Below are positions 30,017-39,151 of a stretch of 64,000 nt of DNA, one piece after another. The notes under the pieces were generated by a model. It did not search any database. It saw only the letters and a program-made list of their open reading frames with translations, and had not been told where the DNA came from. The DNA lies in contig JANQJB010000092.1 of assembly GCA_028281865.1 (NCBI GenBank), forward strand, positions 1 to 64,000, read 5' to 3'. The position numbers were made by a program, and so were the translations under genes. Positions within the stretch are counted from its first letter, which is position 1, and each line of letters opens with the position of its first letter. The DNA comes from Marinagarivorans sp. Its GTDB lineage: Bacteria > Pseudomonadota > Gammaproteobacteria > Pseudomonadales > Cellvibrionaceae.

Positions 30017-31168
30017 ATGCAAGTTCGGTTGCCCATTGCTGTCTGCATATTGATTGGTTTGGCTTTTTTGCAAGCCTGCAGTAACGTTGAAGAAAGCTTA
30101 AAACCGGCTGAACTTGTCGACTTTGAAAAAAGCATAAAACTTAAAAAAGTATGGAGTAAATCGATTGGTGCGGGACATAGCTCAATTGACTCGCGTTTTA
30201 ACGTTGTCGCCGATGGCGAGCGCATTTATGCGGCGGATGATAAAGGAAAGGTGTTTGCATTAGACGCTGCGACTGGCAAAACGATTTGGCAATCAAATGT
30301 AAAAGTAAAAGTTGGCGGTGGCGTTGGAATAGGAAAAACGCGTGTTTTTATTGGTTCTCTTGAAGGCGAAGTCATCGCGTTAAACGCTGAGAATGGCGAA
30401 GAAGAGTGGCGGGCAAACGCGAGCAGTGAAATAGTTGTTCCACCTGGTAGCAATGGTGACGTCGTTGTTGTTCCCGCAATTGATGGGCGACTTTTTGCGT
30501 TCGACGCTAAAACTGGAGAAATTCGTTGGTCTTACGACCACCCAAGGCCGGTGTTAACTTACCGACCGCAGGCTGCGCCCTTAGTCGTTGATTCCCAGGT
30601 ATTTATTGCTTTTGATAATGGCCAGCTTATGAGTTTTGCCGCCGCTGACGGGCAATTGCGCTGGACAGCGCGTGTTAGCCAGCCTGAAGGTAGTACTGAA
30701 TTAGAGCGAACAATTGATCTTGATAGTACGCCAGTAAGTTCAGGCCCCTTCGTCTACGCTGCAGGCATTAACGGGAAAGTTGCTGCGATCAATAAAGGTA
30801 CTGGCCGGGTACTTTGGTCCCAAGATGTTTCGACTTACTACAATATCGTCGCTGACGATGACTATGTTTATGTCACGACGGAAGAAGGGCATTTACACGC
30901 TTATACATCGACATCAGGACGCCTTGAATGGGAAAACAAAGATTTACATCGACGTGGTTTGCGTTCGCCGGGTCTTATTGATGAATATGTCGCTGTCGCC
31001 GATGACAAAGGATATTTACATATTGTATCAAAAAAAGAAGGAAAGTTTGTTGAGCGTATAAGACCAGATGGAAGTGATTTTGAGTCACCTTTTCTTTCGC
31101 ATGATAATAAACTATACATTTTAAGTCGTAGCGGCAAACTTTCGGTGTATGAAGTCACGCCTATATGA
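30017..31168 (+). CDS. bamB: Outer membrane protein assembly factor BamB
   Basis: Lipoprotein of the BAM complex that inserts beta-barrel proteins into the outer membrane. The 383-residue product has a lipoprotein signal ending FLQACSN and an eight-bladed PQQ-type propeller with repeated motifs such as [26 protein letters not shown] and [13 protein letters not shown]. Its stop overlaps the der start by 4 bp (ATGA), showing coupling. Confidence 0.97.
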   Translation: MQVRLPIAVCILIGLAFLQACSNVEESLKPAELVDFEKSIKLKKVWSKSIGAGHSSIDSRFNVVADGERIYAADDKGKVFALDAATGKTIWQSNVKVKVGGGVGIGKTRVFIGSLEGEVIALNAENGEEEWRANASSEIVVPPGSNGDVVVVPAIDGRLFAFDAKTGEIRWSYDHPRPVLTYRPQAAPLVVDSQVFIAFDNGQLMSFAAADGQLRWTARVSQPEGSTELERTIDLDSTPVSSGPFVYAAGINGKVAAINKGTGRVLWSQDVSTYYNIVADDDYVYVTTEEGHLHAYTSTSGRLEWENKDLHRRGLRSPGLIDEYVAVADDKGYLHIVSKKEGKFVERIRPDGSDFESPFLSHDNKLYILSRSGKLSVYEVTPI

Positions 31169-32571
31169 TTCCCGTCATCGCCCTCGTCGGGCGTCCTAAC
31201 GTCGGTAAGTCGACGTTATTTAATCGTCTTACTAAATCGCGCGACGCATTAGTGGCTGAATTTGCCGGCCTTACGCGCGATCGTCAATACGGTGAGGTTG
31301 TTCACGAAGAGCGTAAAATTATTTTTGTCGATACCGGTGGTTTAAGAGGCGAAAATGTGGGAGTCGAATCCGCAATGGAAGAACAGTCTCGTCAGGCAAT
31401 TGACGAGGCTGACTTAGTGCTTTTTATGGTGGACTGCCGGGATGGATTAACCGCCGAAGATGAGAACATCGCTAAACAATTACGCCAGCGCGGAAAAGCG
31501 AGTGTATTAGTCGCTAATAAGATAGACGGCCTTAATCCCGATGTTGCGACCGCGCCATTTTTTGCCTTAGGCATGACGGATTGTTTTGGTATTGCCGCTT
31601 CGCAAGGACGTAATATTAACGCGCTACTTAATCGTGTTCTTGAACTTATTCCGGAAGATGAAGAAAGCGCAAAAACGCCTGAAGAAGTTGATGAAACTAA
31701 AGGAATAAAAATCGCTGTAATTGGACGGCCCAACGTAGGCAAATCCACGTTAGTGAATCGAATCTTAGGCGAAGATCGTGTTGTCGTTTACGATATGCCT
31801 GGAACCACACGCGACAGCATTTATATCGACTATGAAAGGTTTGGCAAGCGTTATACCTTGATTGACACAGCGGGAATTCGGCGTCGGAAAAATATAAAAC
31901 TAGCGATTGAAAAATTTTCCATTGTGAAAACTCTGAAGGCGATAGATGACGCGAACGTTGTAATACTATTGCTTGATGCGAGCGAGGGAATTGTCGACCA
32001 AGACTTGCATTTAATGCGACAGGTAATTGAGGCGGGCAGGGCGCTTGTAGTAGCATTGAATAAATGGGATGGTCTAGAGGAAGAGCATAAAACGTTTGTT
32101 AAAACAGAGCTCCAACGGCGGCTGCGCTTTATCGATTTCGCTGATATTCACCATATTTCTGCATTGCATGGCACAGGTGTTGGCAACTTATATCAATCAA
32201 TCGAGAACGCTTACCAAGCTGCGACGGAAAAACTGTCGACCAATTTTCTGACGCGTGTACTGGAGCAGGCAGTAAATGATCATCCGCCACCCCTTGTGCA
32301 AGGTAGGAGAATAAAACTTCGCTATGCTCACCCTGGGGGGCAAAATCCACCGATAATTGTTATTCACGGGAATCAAGTTGATCACGTTCCTTCGCATTAT
32401 CAACGCTATTTAGAAAAGGCTTTTCGTCGCGCGCTTGAATTGCGCGGTACTCCGGTAAAAATAGAGTTTAGATCTAGCGAAAACCCCTATGCCGGCAAAA
32501 AAAATAAACTCACTGATCGTCAAATAGCAAAAAAGCGTCGCATGATGAAACATGTGAAAAAGAAAAAATAA
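31165..32571 (+). CDS. der: Ribosome assembly GTPase Der (EngA)
   Basis: Double GTPase needed for 50S subunit maturation. The 468-residue product has two G domains, each with a [11 protein letters not shown]-loop (near residues 8 and 187), DTGG and DTAG switch motifs, NKID/NKWD specificity motifs, and a C-terminal KH-like domain with RFRS-like [11 protein letters not shown]. The Lys-rich tail is normal for the family. Confidence 0.97.
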   Translation: MIPVIALVGRPNVGKSTLFNRLTKSRDALVAEFAGLTRDRQYGEVVHEERKIIFVDTGGLRGENVGVESAMEEQSRQAIDEADLVLFMVDCRDGLTAEDENIAKQLRQRGKASVLVANKIDGLNPDVATAPFFALGMTDCFGIAASQGRNINALLNRVLELIPEDEESAKTPEEVDETKGIKIAVIGRPNVGKSTLVNRILGEDRVVVYDMPGTTRDSIYIDYERFGKRYTLIDTAGIRRRKNIKLAIEKFSIVKTLKAIDDANVVILLLDASEGIVDQDLHLMRQVIEAGRALVVALNKWDGLEEEHKTFVKTELQRRLRFIDFADIHHISALHGTGVGNLYQSIENAYQAATEKLSTNFLTRVLEQAVNDHPPPLVQGRRIKLRYAHPGGQNPPIIVIHGNQVDHVPSHYQRYLEKAFRRALELRGTPVKIEFRSSENPYAGKKNKLTDRQIAKKRRMMKHVKKKK

Positions 32572-32588
32572 TCTTTTTCTGGTGGCAA

Positions 32589-33413
32589 ATGTCGCAGTTG
32601 CTCCAAACTCTGATACCGTATTTATTTCCGCTGGTGCTAGCAGGTTGCCTTGCGGGATTTATCGCAGGTTTATTCGGCATCGGAGGTGGTTTAGTTATTG
32701 TCCCCACTTTGTTTTTTTTATTTCAAAACATGGGTATCGAAAAAGAGTTAGCGATGACGCTTGCCGTTTCGACTTCCTTAGCGTCTATTATCCCCACCGC
32801 TATTTCTTCTTCTTTCTCGCATTACAAGTTAAACAATATTGACTGGCTCTTAGTAAAGCGATGGAGTCCCGCGTTAATTATTGGCGTGTTATTGGGTGCA
32901 TATACAGTGACCGTTGTTAACGGAAGGTTTTTGATTTTTTTCTTCGGCAGTTTTTTGATTTTTATGGCTTGCCGTACTTGGATATTTTCGCACGATGGTA
33001 GCGAAAAACAGATGCCTCATCTTTCATTACAGGCGATTACGAGTTTATTTGTTGGCTTAAGTGCTTCCATGGCAGGTGTGGGAGGGGGTGCGCTGAGTGT
33101 TCCGCTTATGCGTTGGATGGGCGTAAATGTTCATCGTGCGATTGGTTCGAGTGCCGTATTAGGTCTTGTCGTCGCGCTTGTAGCGTGTTTAGTCATTTTA
33201 TTATTTGGCAAATCGATTATCGACTCACCTACTGGCACTTACGGTTTATTTTTTGTGCCGGCCCTCATTTTACTGATGCCATTTTGTGTCGGTTTTGCTC
33301 CCGTTGGAGCTAGGCTTGGGAAACGGCTGGCGCCGCAATTACTATCGCGCTTGTTTGCTGTTGCATTATTGCTTATGGGAGGGCGTATGATTTTCTCTGG
33401 TTATACTTACTGA
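32589..33413 (+). CDS. TauE/SafE-family sulfite/anion exporter-like permease
   Basis: Predicted inner-membrane transporter of 274 residues with about eight hydrophobic segments. The two Gly-rich repeats typical of the family are clear: GFIAGLFGIGGGLVIVPTLF near the N-terminus and SASMAGVGGGALSVPLMRW in the second half. Family members export sulfite, sulfoacetate or other organosulfonates; the substrate here is unknown. It lies 17 bp after der and may be read from the same transcript. Confidence 0.92.
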   Translation: MSQLLQTLIPYLFPLVLAGCLAGFIAGLFGIGGGLVIVPTLFFLFQNMGIEKELAMTLAVSTSLASIIPTAISSSFSHYKLNNIDWLLVKRWSPALIIGVLLGAYTVTVVNGRFLIFFFGSFLIFMACRTWIFSHDGSEKQMPHLSLQAITSLFVGLSASMAGVGGGALSVPLMRWMGVNVHRAIGSSAVLGLVVALVACLVILLFGKSIIDSPTGTYGLFFVPALILLMPFCVGFAPVGARLGKRLAPQLLSRLFAVALLLMGGRMIFSGYTY

Positions 33414-33424
33414 GGTATGTCGCA

Positions 33425-33628
33425 GTGCCATATTTGCATTCCGATGAGTACAATATTCAATGCCCCAACTGCGGAGAGCGGATAAGTATTATTGTCGATT
33501 TATCCGTAGAAGAACAAAACTTTATTGAAGATTGCCAGGTATGCTGCCGGCCGATAGTGTTGCAAGTCTCAGTGAACGAAGGAGTAGCTTCAATAAACAC
33601 TTGCAGCGAAGATGACTTTTATTATTAA
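33425..33628 (+). CDS. CPXCG-motif cysteine-rich small protein
   Basis: A 67-residue protein with two Cys pairs, CPNCG and CQVCC followed by RPIVLQVSV, matching the CPXCG-type zinc-ribbon family found in gammaproteobacteria; function unknown. It starts with a GTG at 33425 (no in-frame ATG), 11 bp after the permease gene, with GAGG upstream. Its stop codon lies inside the terminator palindrome. Confidence 0.88.
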   Translation: MPYLHSDEYNIQCPNCGERISIIVDLSVEEQNFIEDCQVCCRPIVLQVSVNEGVASINTCSEDDFYY

Positions 33629-33656
33629 CCCGACAATAATTATTGTCGGGTTAATA
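33623..33656. terminator. Perfect 34-bp palindromic bidirectional terminator
   Basis: The half TATTAACCCGACAATAA (33623-33639) is followed at once by its exact reverse complement. It lies between two convergent genes and includes the stop codon of the upstream gene. The AT-rich ends allow short U-runs on both strands. Confidence 0.75.
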
Positions 33657-33672
33657 CGTGGTTAATGGATCT

Positions 33673-34602
33673 CTATTCGGAGTCCGTTTGCTTTAGGACT
33701 TCCGAGTTATCGAGCATTGTAGTGATTTTTGATTCTGCATCGATTCTTACGCGAAACTCAACCCGCTGGGATTTAAGCTGATTTTCAATACCGTCGCTAC
33801 TTTCGTGCGTGAGTAAGAAACCGTTTTTATCGACGGGTTTTGAAGACGATAGACCATTTGCTGTCAACTTATCTTTTAACCAATCATAGTTTTTGCGCGC
33901 TTCCGGTAAGGCCATTACGTAAAACAAAGTATTGCGAGATCGCCCCTGCGATAAGCGCATATTGTTGAAATAAGCCTGAGGGCTATTTTTGGGTAGGCTG
34001 CCCCACAAGCTGGACGTATGTCCTTCAATGCGCACCTCGGCTATATCCAATTTAAATTTTTCTGAGGTGATAACTTGTAAATAGCGCGGGAAGAAATCGT
34101 CGAGCATCTTTTTAAAGTTATCTTTTAATGAGGTGTCACCTGTGGAGAACAGCACGTTAGGTTCATTAAAACGAAAAGTTAAATCGTCACGCAGTTCGGC
34201 GTTCCATTTCTTTAGATCGGAATTGAATTCGCCCAACAAACTCTGATGCAACTCGCGAATAACATCATCATAAATAACCGCGCCTTGAATTAAGGTATTG
34301 AGCTTATTATCTTTTGAACGATTCGAAACGGCCAATTCTTTTAGGCTGCCAGTCAAAGAGTCGAGAAGCTTATCTTTATCATCTAAAAGTAACTGAGCAT
34401 TTTGCTCTTTCTCTTCCAGATTTTTAATTTCTATAAGCAAACGGTCTTTGTCGACAATTTTGGCTTTGCGCTCATCTTGAATTTGAATCATATAAAACAG
34501 CGAGACAAGCAAGAAAATCATCATAAGCGCACTCATTAAGTCGCTTACGGAGACCCAGTGCTCCTCGCCGCTCGAATCGACTTCATTGTTGAACATAGAC
34601 AT
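33673..34602 (-). CDS. zorB: ZorB-like MotB/OmpA-domain motor subunit
   Basis: Predicted stator-type subunit of an ion-driven membrane motor, 309 residues. A single N-terminal membrane segment (LMSALMMIFLLVSLFYM) is preceded by Asp21 in VSVSDLM, placed like the ion-binding Asp of MotB and ZorB. A coiled coil (about 42-90) leads to an OmpA-like peptidoglycan-binding domain: VLFSTGDTSLKDNF, RIEGHTSS, NMRLSQGRSRNTL and SQRVEFRV. The gene starts 4 bp after the stop of the ZorA-like gene, so the two form an operon. The pair resembles ZorAB of Zorya anti-phage systems by architecture; that assignment is inference. Confidence 0.82.
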   Translation of the reverse strand: MSMFNNEVDSSGEEHWVSVSDLMSALMMIFLLVSLFYMIQIQDERKAKIVDKDRLLIEIKNLEEKEQNAQLLLDDKDKLLDSLTGSLKELAVSNRSKDNKLNTLIQGAVIYDDVIRELHQSLLGEFNSDLKKWNAELRDDLTFRFNEPNVLFSTGDTSLKDNFKKMLDDFFPRYLQVITSEKFKLDIAEVRIEGHTSSLWGSLPKNSPQAYFNNMRLSQGRSRNTLFYVMALPEARKNYDWLKDKLTANGLSSSKPVDKNGFLLTHESSDGIENQLKSQRVEFRVRIDAESKITTMLDNSEVLKQTDSE

Positions 34603-34606
34603 ACTT

Positions 34607-37600
34607 TTATACCGCCGCTTCTTCTATTTCTTGCTCTTCAACACCATTCTTACCAACAGCTTTCCTCGGTTTACGTTCAGCTTTGTTTATTGAGCGATTT
34701 AAACGTGTGGGTAATTCACGCAGCGCTTCCTGATTCGTCTGCAATTGGTTTTCAATCGCTTTTAACTGAGTGATATTTTCAACATTAATATCTTGCAACA
34801 ACGTACCGAGAGGACCTTGGGAGCTGAAGCTTTGTTGCAAAGCCGTCAACTGTGAGAGGGTATCGTTGTTCATATCGAGCAAAAAGCGGCCCAATGATCC
34901 GTCTTGTGTACCTGTAAACGCACCTTCCATACGTTTTAACGCGACGGTATTATCATGTAGCAACGTAGCCATATCCTGTGTTGATGAAACAACAGTCTGC
35001 ATTATGTTGGCGATACCGTGCAAGCGCTCCAAACCCTCACTTTGCGTTTTCTCGGCCACTTCTGCGACGGTTTTTGTATATTGGTCAAGCAGCTTGTAAT
35101 TGTTTTTCAAATCTTTTGAAATTTGTGCTTTTAAATCCGTCGTTGTTGAAATAATAGTGGTCTTATAAGCATCAGTCATCGTGCGGAACTGCTCAAGCAA
35201 GGTGTCGGTTTGCTGTGTTGTAACACGAATATCCGCTGCAACGTCTTCACGCAATTTAACCAATTCGCTGGCGAGGAGTTTTTGCGCATTTTCCGATGAA
35301 TCGAGAATTTCTTTCATCATGCTAAGCATGGCTTTGTTAGAAGAAGTATTCAAATTGGCCATGTCGCGTGCGATTTTTCTGTCGCGTTGACGTGTGCTAT
35401 CAAGTTGTTGTTCAAGCGCTTCGAATTCTTCAGTTAACAGCTCACGATTTTCCGCAAGTAGTGTCCCGATACCTGCATCCATTTTCTCGGTAAGCGCGCC
35501 AAGTTCTTGTAATTGTTTTTCTGAAACACCCTCAAGTGAGCTGACAAATTCGGTAATTTGTTGTTGTGCGAGTTTACGGGTAAGTTCCGAATCGGAAGTA
35601 AGCTGGTCTTTTATTTCGTTGAGCTTTTCCACCAGGCCTTTTTCAAATTCGCTGCTCGCTTCAATTTGTGCACGCAGTTCGCCAAACACACCAAGCAAGC
35701 TCTTCGCTTGTTCTGAATCACGCTCGGCATCGAGTTTCATTTCGTCAAGCATTTTTTCCATTTGTGCTTTGACAACTTCTGACTCTTTCGAAGATAGAAT
35801 ACTAAGCGTTTCGTTGATACTACCAACACCCGATTCGATGCTATCGCTAATAGATTTGATATTGCTGCGCATGGAGTCTTCTGCAGATCCAAACCCTGTT
35901 TCGAGTTTTTTGCCAATATTATCGAGCTGCACGACAATTGAATCTTCAGTTGAACTAAAGCCGGAACCTAGCGCGTTGCCGATACCGTCTAGCTTAGTCA
36001 GCAAGGTATCTTCTTCGCTACCAAAACCGCTCACCAATGTTTGGTCAATTGAATCGAGTTTGCCGATGAGTATCTGACTGCCTTCTTCGAGTTTGCCGCC
36101 AACGGTTTCCATTTTGCTGAAGATTAGCTTCTCTGCATAATCGAAGCCTGATTCCATTTTATCGCCGAGATCGTCGAGCTTACCAAGCATGGAGTCATTG
36201 TATTCGCCGAAGCTTTTCTCAATACGATCGCCGATCGTGTCGATGTTACCGACAATTGCGTCCTCAAGTCCGCGACCAGCATCGATTTTGTCACCGATTA
36301 AATCGAGGCTGTCGATAATGTTGTCGGCGTTTTTACCCAGGCCTTGATCGATTGTTTCACTAATAACCTTTAAATTACTGTGGAGTGAGTCTTCGGCGGA
36401 GCCAAAACCAGCTTTTAGCTCTGTGCCAATGTGGTCGAGCTTATCGACAACGGAGTTACCGTGCTCACCTAGGCCGACTTCTAAGCGCTCTGCTATGTTA
36501 TCGAGCTTGCCGAGCATCGAATCTTTGTGATCGCCAAAACTTGATTTAACCGCATTGCCAATTGTCTTCAGACTTGTGCGCACGGAGTTTTCTGCTGATC
36601 CAAATGCGGACTCGAGCTCGCCTCCAATAGTGTCGAGTTTATCGGCAAGCGAATTACCGTGCTGGCCCAAGCCTGTCTCGAGGCGCTCGGCAATGTTATC
36701 GAGCTTGCCAAGCATTGAATCTTTATGGTCGCCAAAACTGGCTTCAATGGTATCGCCAATCTGCTTCAGGCTGCTGCGCACTGAATTTTCAGCGGAGCCG
36801 AAGCCCGCTTTGAGTTCTTGGCTAATCGAGTCGAGTTTGTTTACAACGGAATTACCGTGTTCACCCAAGCCGACTTCGAGGCGCTCGGTAATATTATCGA
36901 GTTTGCCAATAAGTGAGTCGCTGTGTTCACCAAAACTTTTTTCGATCGTATCGCTAATGGCTTTAAGATTTCCGCGCATGGAGTCTTGTGCTGAACCAAA
37001 ACCAGATTCGAGTTTTTCTCCGATATTGTCGAGCTTGGCTATCATTGAGTCGTTGTGGCCGCCGATGCTCGTACCGATTGCGTCACCAATCTCTTTTATA
37101 TTTGAACGCATTGAGTTTTCAGCGGAACCGAAACCCGACTCAAGCTTTTCGCTAATAGTATTTAACTGAGCAATCATCGAATTATTGTGATCGCCCAAAC
37201 TTGAACCGATTGCATCGCCGATATCTTTTATGTTGCCGCGCATTGAATCTTGTGAGGAGCCAAATCCACTTTCGAGTTTCTCGCCGATAGTGTCGAGCTT
37301 GTTCAACATCTCTTTTGCTTGTTGGCTGTCAAAATAATCGTCGGTTTGTAAATTATTAATGGACGAACGCAAGTCGAGAAGCGCGTCATTGGTTGATTCG
37401 ATAGCTGAACCAATGTTATCGAGCCGTTCCAATTGAGCACTCGGAACAGAGCTTTCTTTCTGATCGCTTGCAAGTTCTTCCAAGGCCTTTAACGATGCAG
37501 CCATGTTATGCAAGGTCTTTGCTTCAGATGTTTGAGGTATATCTTCTAAGGGGTTTTGCATAAAATGCCGGCGATGCCACAATGCTGCGCCGAGACCAAT

Positions 37601-37849
37601 CACAGAAGTAATAAATGAAAAGCGAATCCCTGATACGAGTGCCGGTACGCTCGAATCAATATCTTGGGGGTTAAAAAACAAAAGGCCAAACGCAATCCCA
37701 AAAAATGTTCCAAAAATTCCGAGACCGGTAAGAATAGTCGGGCCTTGTGCAACCGTTTTGAGTGTGGGCTTTTGAATAAAATCTAGGGTAATTTTAATTA
37801 TGACTGCGCCAAAAATTACCATTAAAGCGATTGAGAGTAAATTAAACAT
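34607..37849 (-). CDS. zorA: ZorA-like MotA/ExbB-family channel with giant repeat tail
   Basis: 1080 residues. The N-terminal membrane unit has three hydrophobic segments (about 3-25, 38-60, 69-91) with GPTILTGLGIFGTFFGIAFG and VSGIRFSFITSVIGLGAAL, matching the MotA/TolQ/ExbB-type core of ZorA. The rest is a predicted cytoplasmic helical tail: about 23 tandem 22-residue repeats (185-684), then about 350 residues of non-repeating coiled coil, and a charged C-terminus. Repeat hydrophobics at positions 1, 4, 8, 12, 15 and 19 follow hendecad spacing. AAGG is spaced 7 bp before the ATG. No ZorC, ZorD or ZorE gene lies within the window. Alternatively it could be a non-defence ExbB/MotA relative. 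Confidence 0.82.
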   Translation of the reverse strand: MFNLLSIALMVIFGAVIIKITLDFIQKPTLKTVAQGPTILTGLGIFGTFFGIAFGLLFFNPQDIDSSVPALVSGIRFSFITSVIGLGAALWHRRHFMQNPLEDIPQTSEAKTLHNMAASLKALEELASDQKESSVPSAQLERLDNIGSAIESTNDALLDLRSSINNLQTDDYFDSQQAKEMLNKLDTIGEKLESGFGSSQDSMRGNIKDIGDAIGSSLGDHNNSMIAQLNTISEKLESGFGSAENSMRSNIKEIGDAIGTSIGGHNDSMIAKLDNIGEKLESGFGSAQDSMRGNLKAISDTIEKSFGEHSDSLIGKLDNITERLEVGLGEHGNSVVNKLDSISQELKAGFGSAENSVRSSLKQIGDTIEASFGDHKDSMLGKLDNIAERLETGLGQHGNSLADKLDTIGGELESAFGSAENSVRTSLKTIGNAVKSSFGDHKDSMLGKLDNIAERLEVGLGEHGNSVVDKLDHIGTELKAGFGSAEDSLHSNLKVISETIDQGLGKNADNIIDSLDLIGDKIDAGRGLEDAIVGNIDTIGDRIEKSFGEYNDSMLGKLDDLGDKMESGFDYAEKLIFSKMETVGGKLEEGSQILIGKLDSIDQTLVSGFGSEEDTLLTKLDGIGNALGSGFSSTEDSIVVQLDNIGKKLETGFGSAEDSMRSNIKSISDSIESGVGSINETLSILSSKESEVVKAQMEKMLDEMKLDAERDSEQAKSLLGVFGELRAQIEASSEFEKGLVEKLNEIKDQLTSDSELTRKLAQQQITEFVSSLEGVSEKQLQELGALTEKMDAGIGTLLAENRELLTEEFEALEQQLDSTRQRDRKIARDMANLNTSSNKAMLSMMKEILDSSENAQKLLASELVKLREDVAADIRVTTQQTDTLLEQFRTMTDAYKTTIISTTTDLKAQISKDLKNNYKLLDQYTKTVAEVAEKTQSEGLERLHGIANIMQTVVSSTQDMATLLHDNTVALKRMEGAFTGTQDGSLGRFLLDMNNDTLSQLTALQQSFSSQGPLGTLLQDINVENITQLKAIENQLQTNQEALRELPTRLNRSINKAERKPRKAVGKNGVEEQEIEEAAV
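35798..37297 (-). repeat. 23 x 22-residue (66-bp) coding repeats in the ZorA-like tail
   Basis: Typical unit: LDNIGEKLESGFGSAQDSMR plus two residues. Most units are exactly 22 residues; exceptions are unit 16 (21), unit 19 (18) and the last (21). A higher-order 66-residue period is clear in residues 273-338, 339-404 and 405-470, which share blocks such as FGDHKDSMLGKLDNIAERLE. The first four units alternate in 44-residue pairs. This points to growth by in-frame duplication. Confidence 0.85.
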
Positions 37850-39151
37850 AAAAAAACCTTGATTTTTATTTCAAGTGATAAGCATGAGTATTCATGCTGT
37901 GACAAGTTAAATACCGATGAAAATCCTTGGGAAACGAAAAAACGTAATAAAAAGTGCTTATTTTTAATGGCGAGAAATATTTGCGACAAAGAGAAAAAAT
38001 GAAATCCATTCCATTTTTAAATGATCGGATAGGCAACGCGAAGGTGATCCACACAACAATGGTAGAGCAATTAATTTCCAAATTTAAACGCGGGAATTTG
38101 GGGTACTGATTGCGTGTGGTGATAAAGTTCATTGATCTGGCCTACAGTTTCATTTTTAGCAAAAAGCAACTTCATTATTAGCGGCATGCAACTTACTTAA
38201 CGCAACATGCATAGTGCTTAACGCAATATTACTTAATGCTTAGCAGCGCATATTGGCAACGCGATAACGCAATAGATATGCCAATAAACTCATAGCAATC
38301 AATTGCTTACGGCTTTAGACTCTTTATCCTTATGCCTTATAGCTTAATGTTAAGAAAGCCAAAGCAAAAATTATAAAAACGCTGACGAATCAAGCGCCTC
38401 AACGAGAAAGTCCTATATGCCTGAACTCAAAAGATCAAATTTTGAGCTTTCTGAGTTCCGTTGGCCTTGCTTCAACGAACAAATTCCAGGATAAACTTAA
38501 ATTATTTTTATCGGCCTCATACCCAGAGTACTGGTGCTCTAAGCTGGGGCAGGTCTTGCTTGCTAATCATTCAATCGTGGTGCGTTATGGTTAACTACGC
38601 ACTTTCTGTTTACCCGGACCCGTAGGTTCGACCGATTATAAAGTAACCACGTATTTACACGCAATCGCGTGTATGTGATCTAATTGTTTTTATTTTGCAT
38701 TAAAAGTTAAATTAAATGATTTAATGCGTTCAGTTGGCTTAATTAATCAGATTTCATATCTGCGCAAGAGTTACAGCGAAATCGGATTAGAAATGACAGT
38801 CTGATAAATTTCTGGTTGTTTTTTGAACAATGTTTCGCTAAGTGTGATTTAAGTAAGGCTCAATTAAGCGAACGTTTGAATTAAGATCATGCCCGGTGAG
38901 CTGAAGCAGTGGGGCAGGCCTTATATATGATAAAATCAACACGCCGGTGCGAATAGAGCGCAGTTAGAGCGCAGTTAGAGCGCAGTTTGGCTTTGCGTGA
39001 GTATTTTGGGTTTGGAATGCACCCCGTGCATGCGCAGTATTTAATTAGGAAAAGAGCATATTATTAAGATGGCAGTTGTTTTCGTTCGCATTGAAAACGA
39101 ATTAGGTCAATCTAATCCTTCGCCGGCTATCGCTTTGTGTAAGGTGGGCGT
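37850..39151. other. 1.3-kb intergenic region between divergent genes
   Basis: No gene is supported. Visible elements are: CTTAACGCAA twice at 21-bp spacing (38196 and 38217) with a near copy at 38232; GAACTCA (38423)/TGAGTTC (38452) enclosing CTCAAAA/TTTTGAG; ACACGC-AATC-GCGTGT (38657-38672); and three exact 11-bp repeats at 38955. The region must hold promoters for both the ZorAB-like operon and the sensor kinase, but none is clear by eye. Confidence 0.55.
38955..38987 (+). repeat. Three perfect tandem copies of AGAGCGCAGTT
   Basis: Copies start at 38955, 38966 and 38977. An 11-bp period puts each copy on nearly the same helix face. It lies about 165 bp before the sensor kinase start, so a regulator-binding array is possible; recent slippage is the alternative. 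Confidence 0.8.

Noticed and set aside
34770-37169. Several plus-strand Ser/Pro-rich frames up to 227 codons opposite the ZorA-like gene
   Set aside because: Their Ser-rich composition is the mirror of the repetitive antisense coding sequence; no start signals or domains.
37866-38132. 88-codon minus-strand frame upstream of the ZorA-like gene
   Set aside because: Composition is unlike its neighbours, there is no ribosome site, and no motif is recognisable. Treated as intergenic.
38615-38645. GGTTCGACC stretch resembling a tRNA T-loop
   Set aside because: No 5-bp T-stem, acceptor stem or anticodon arm can be formed around it.
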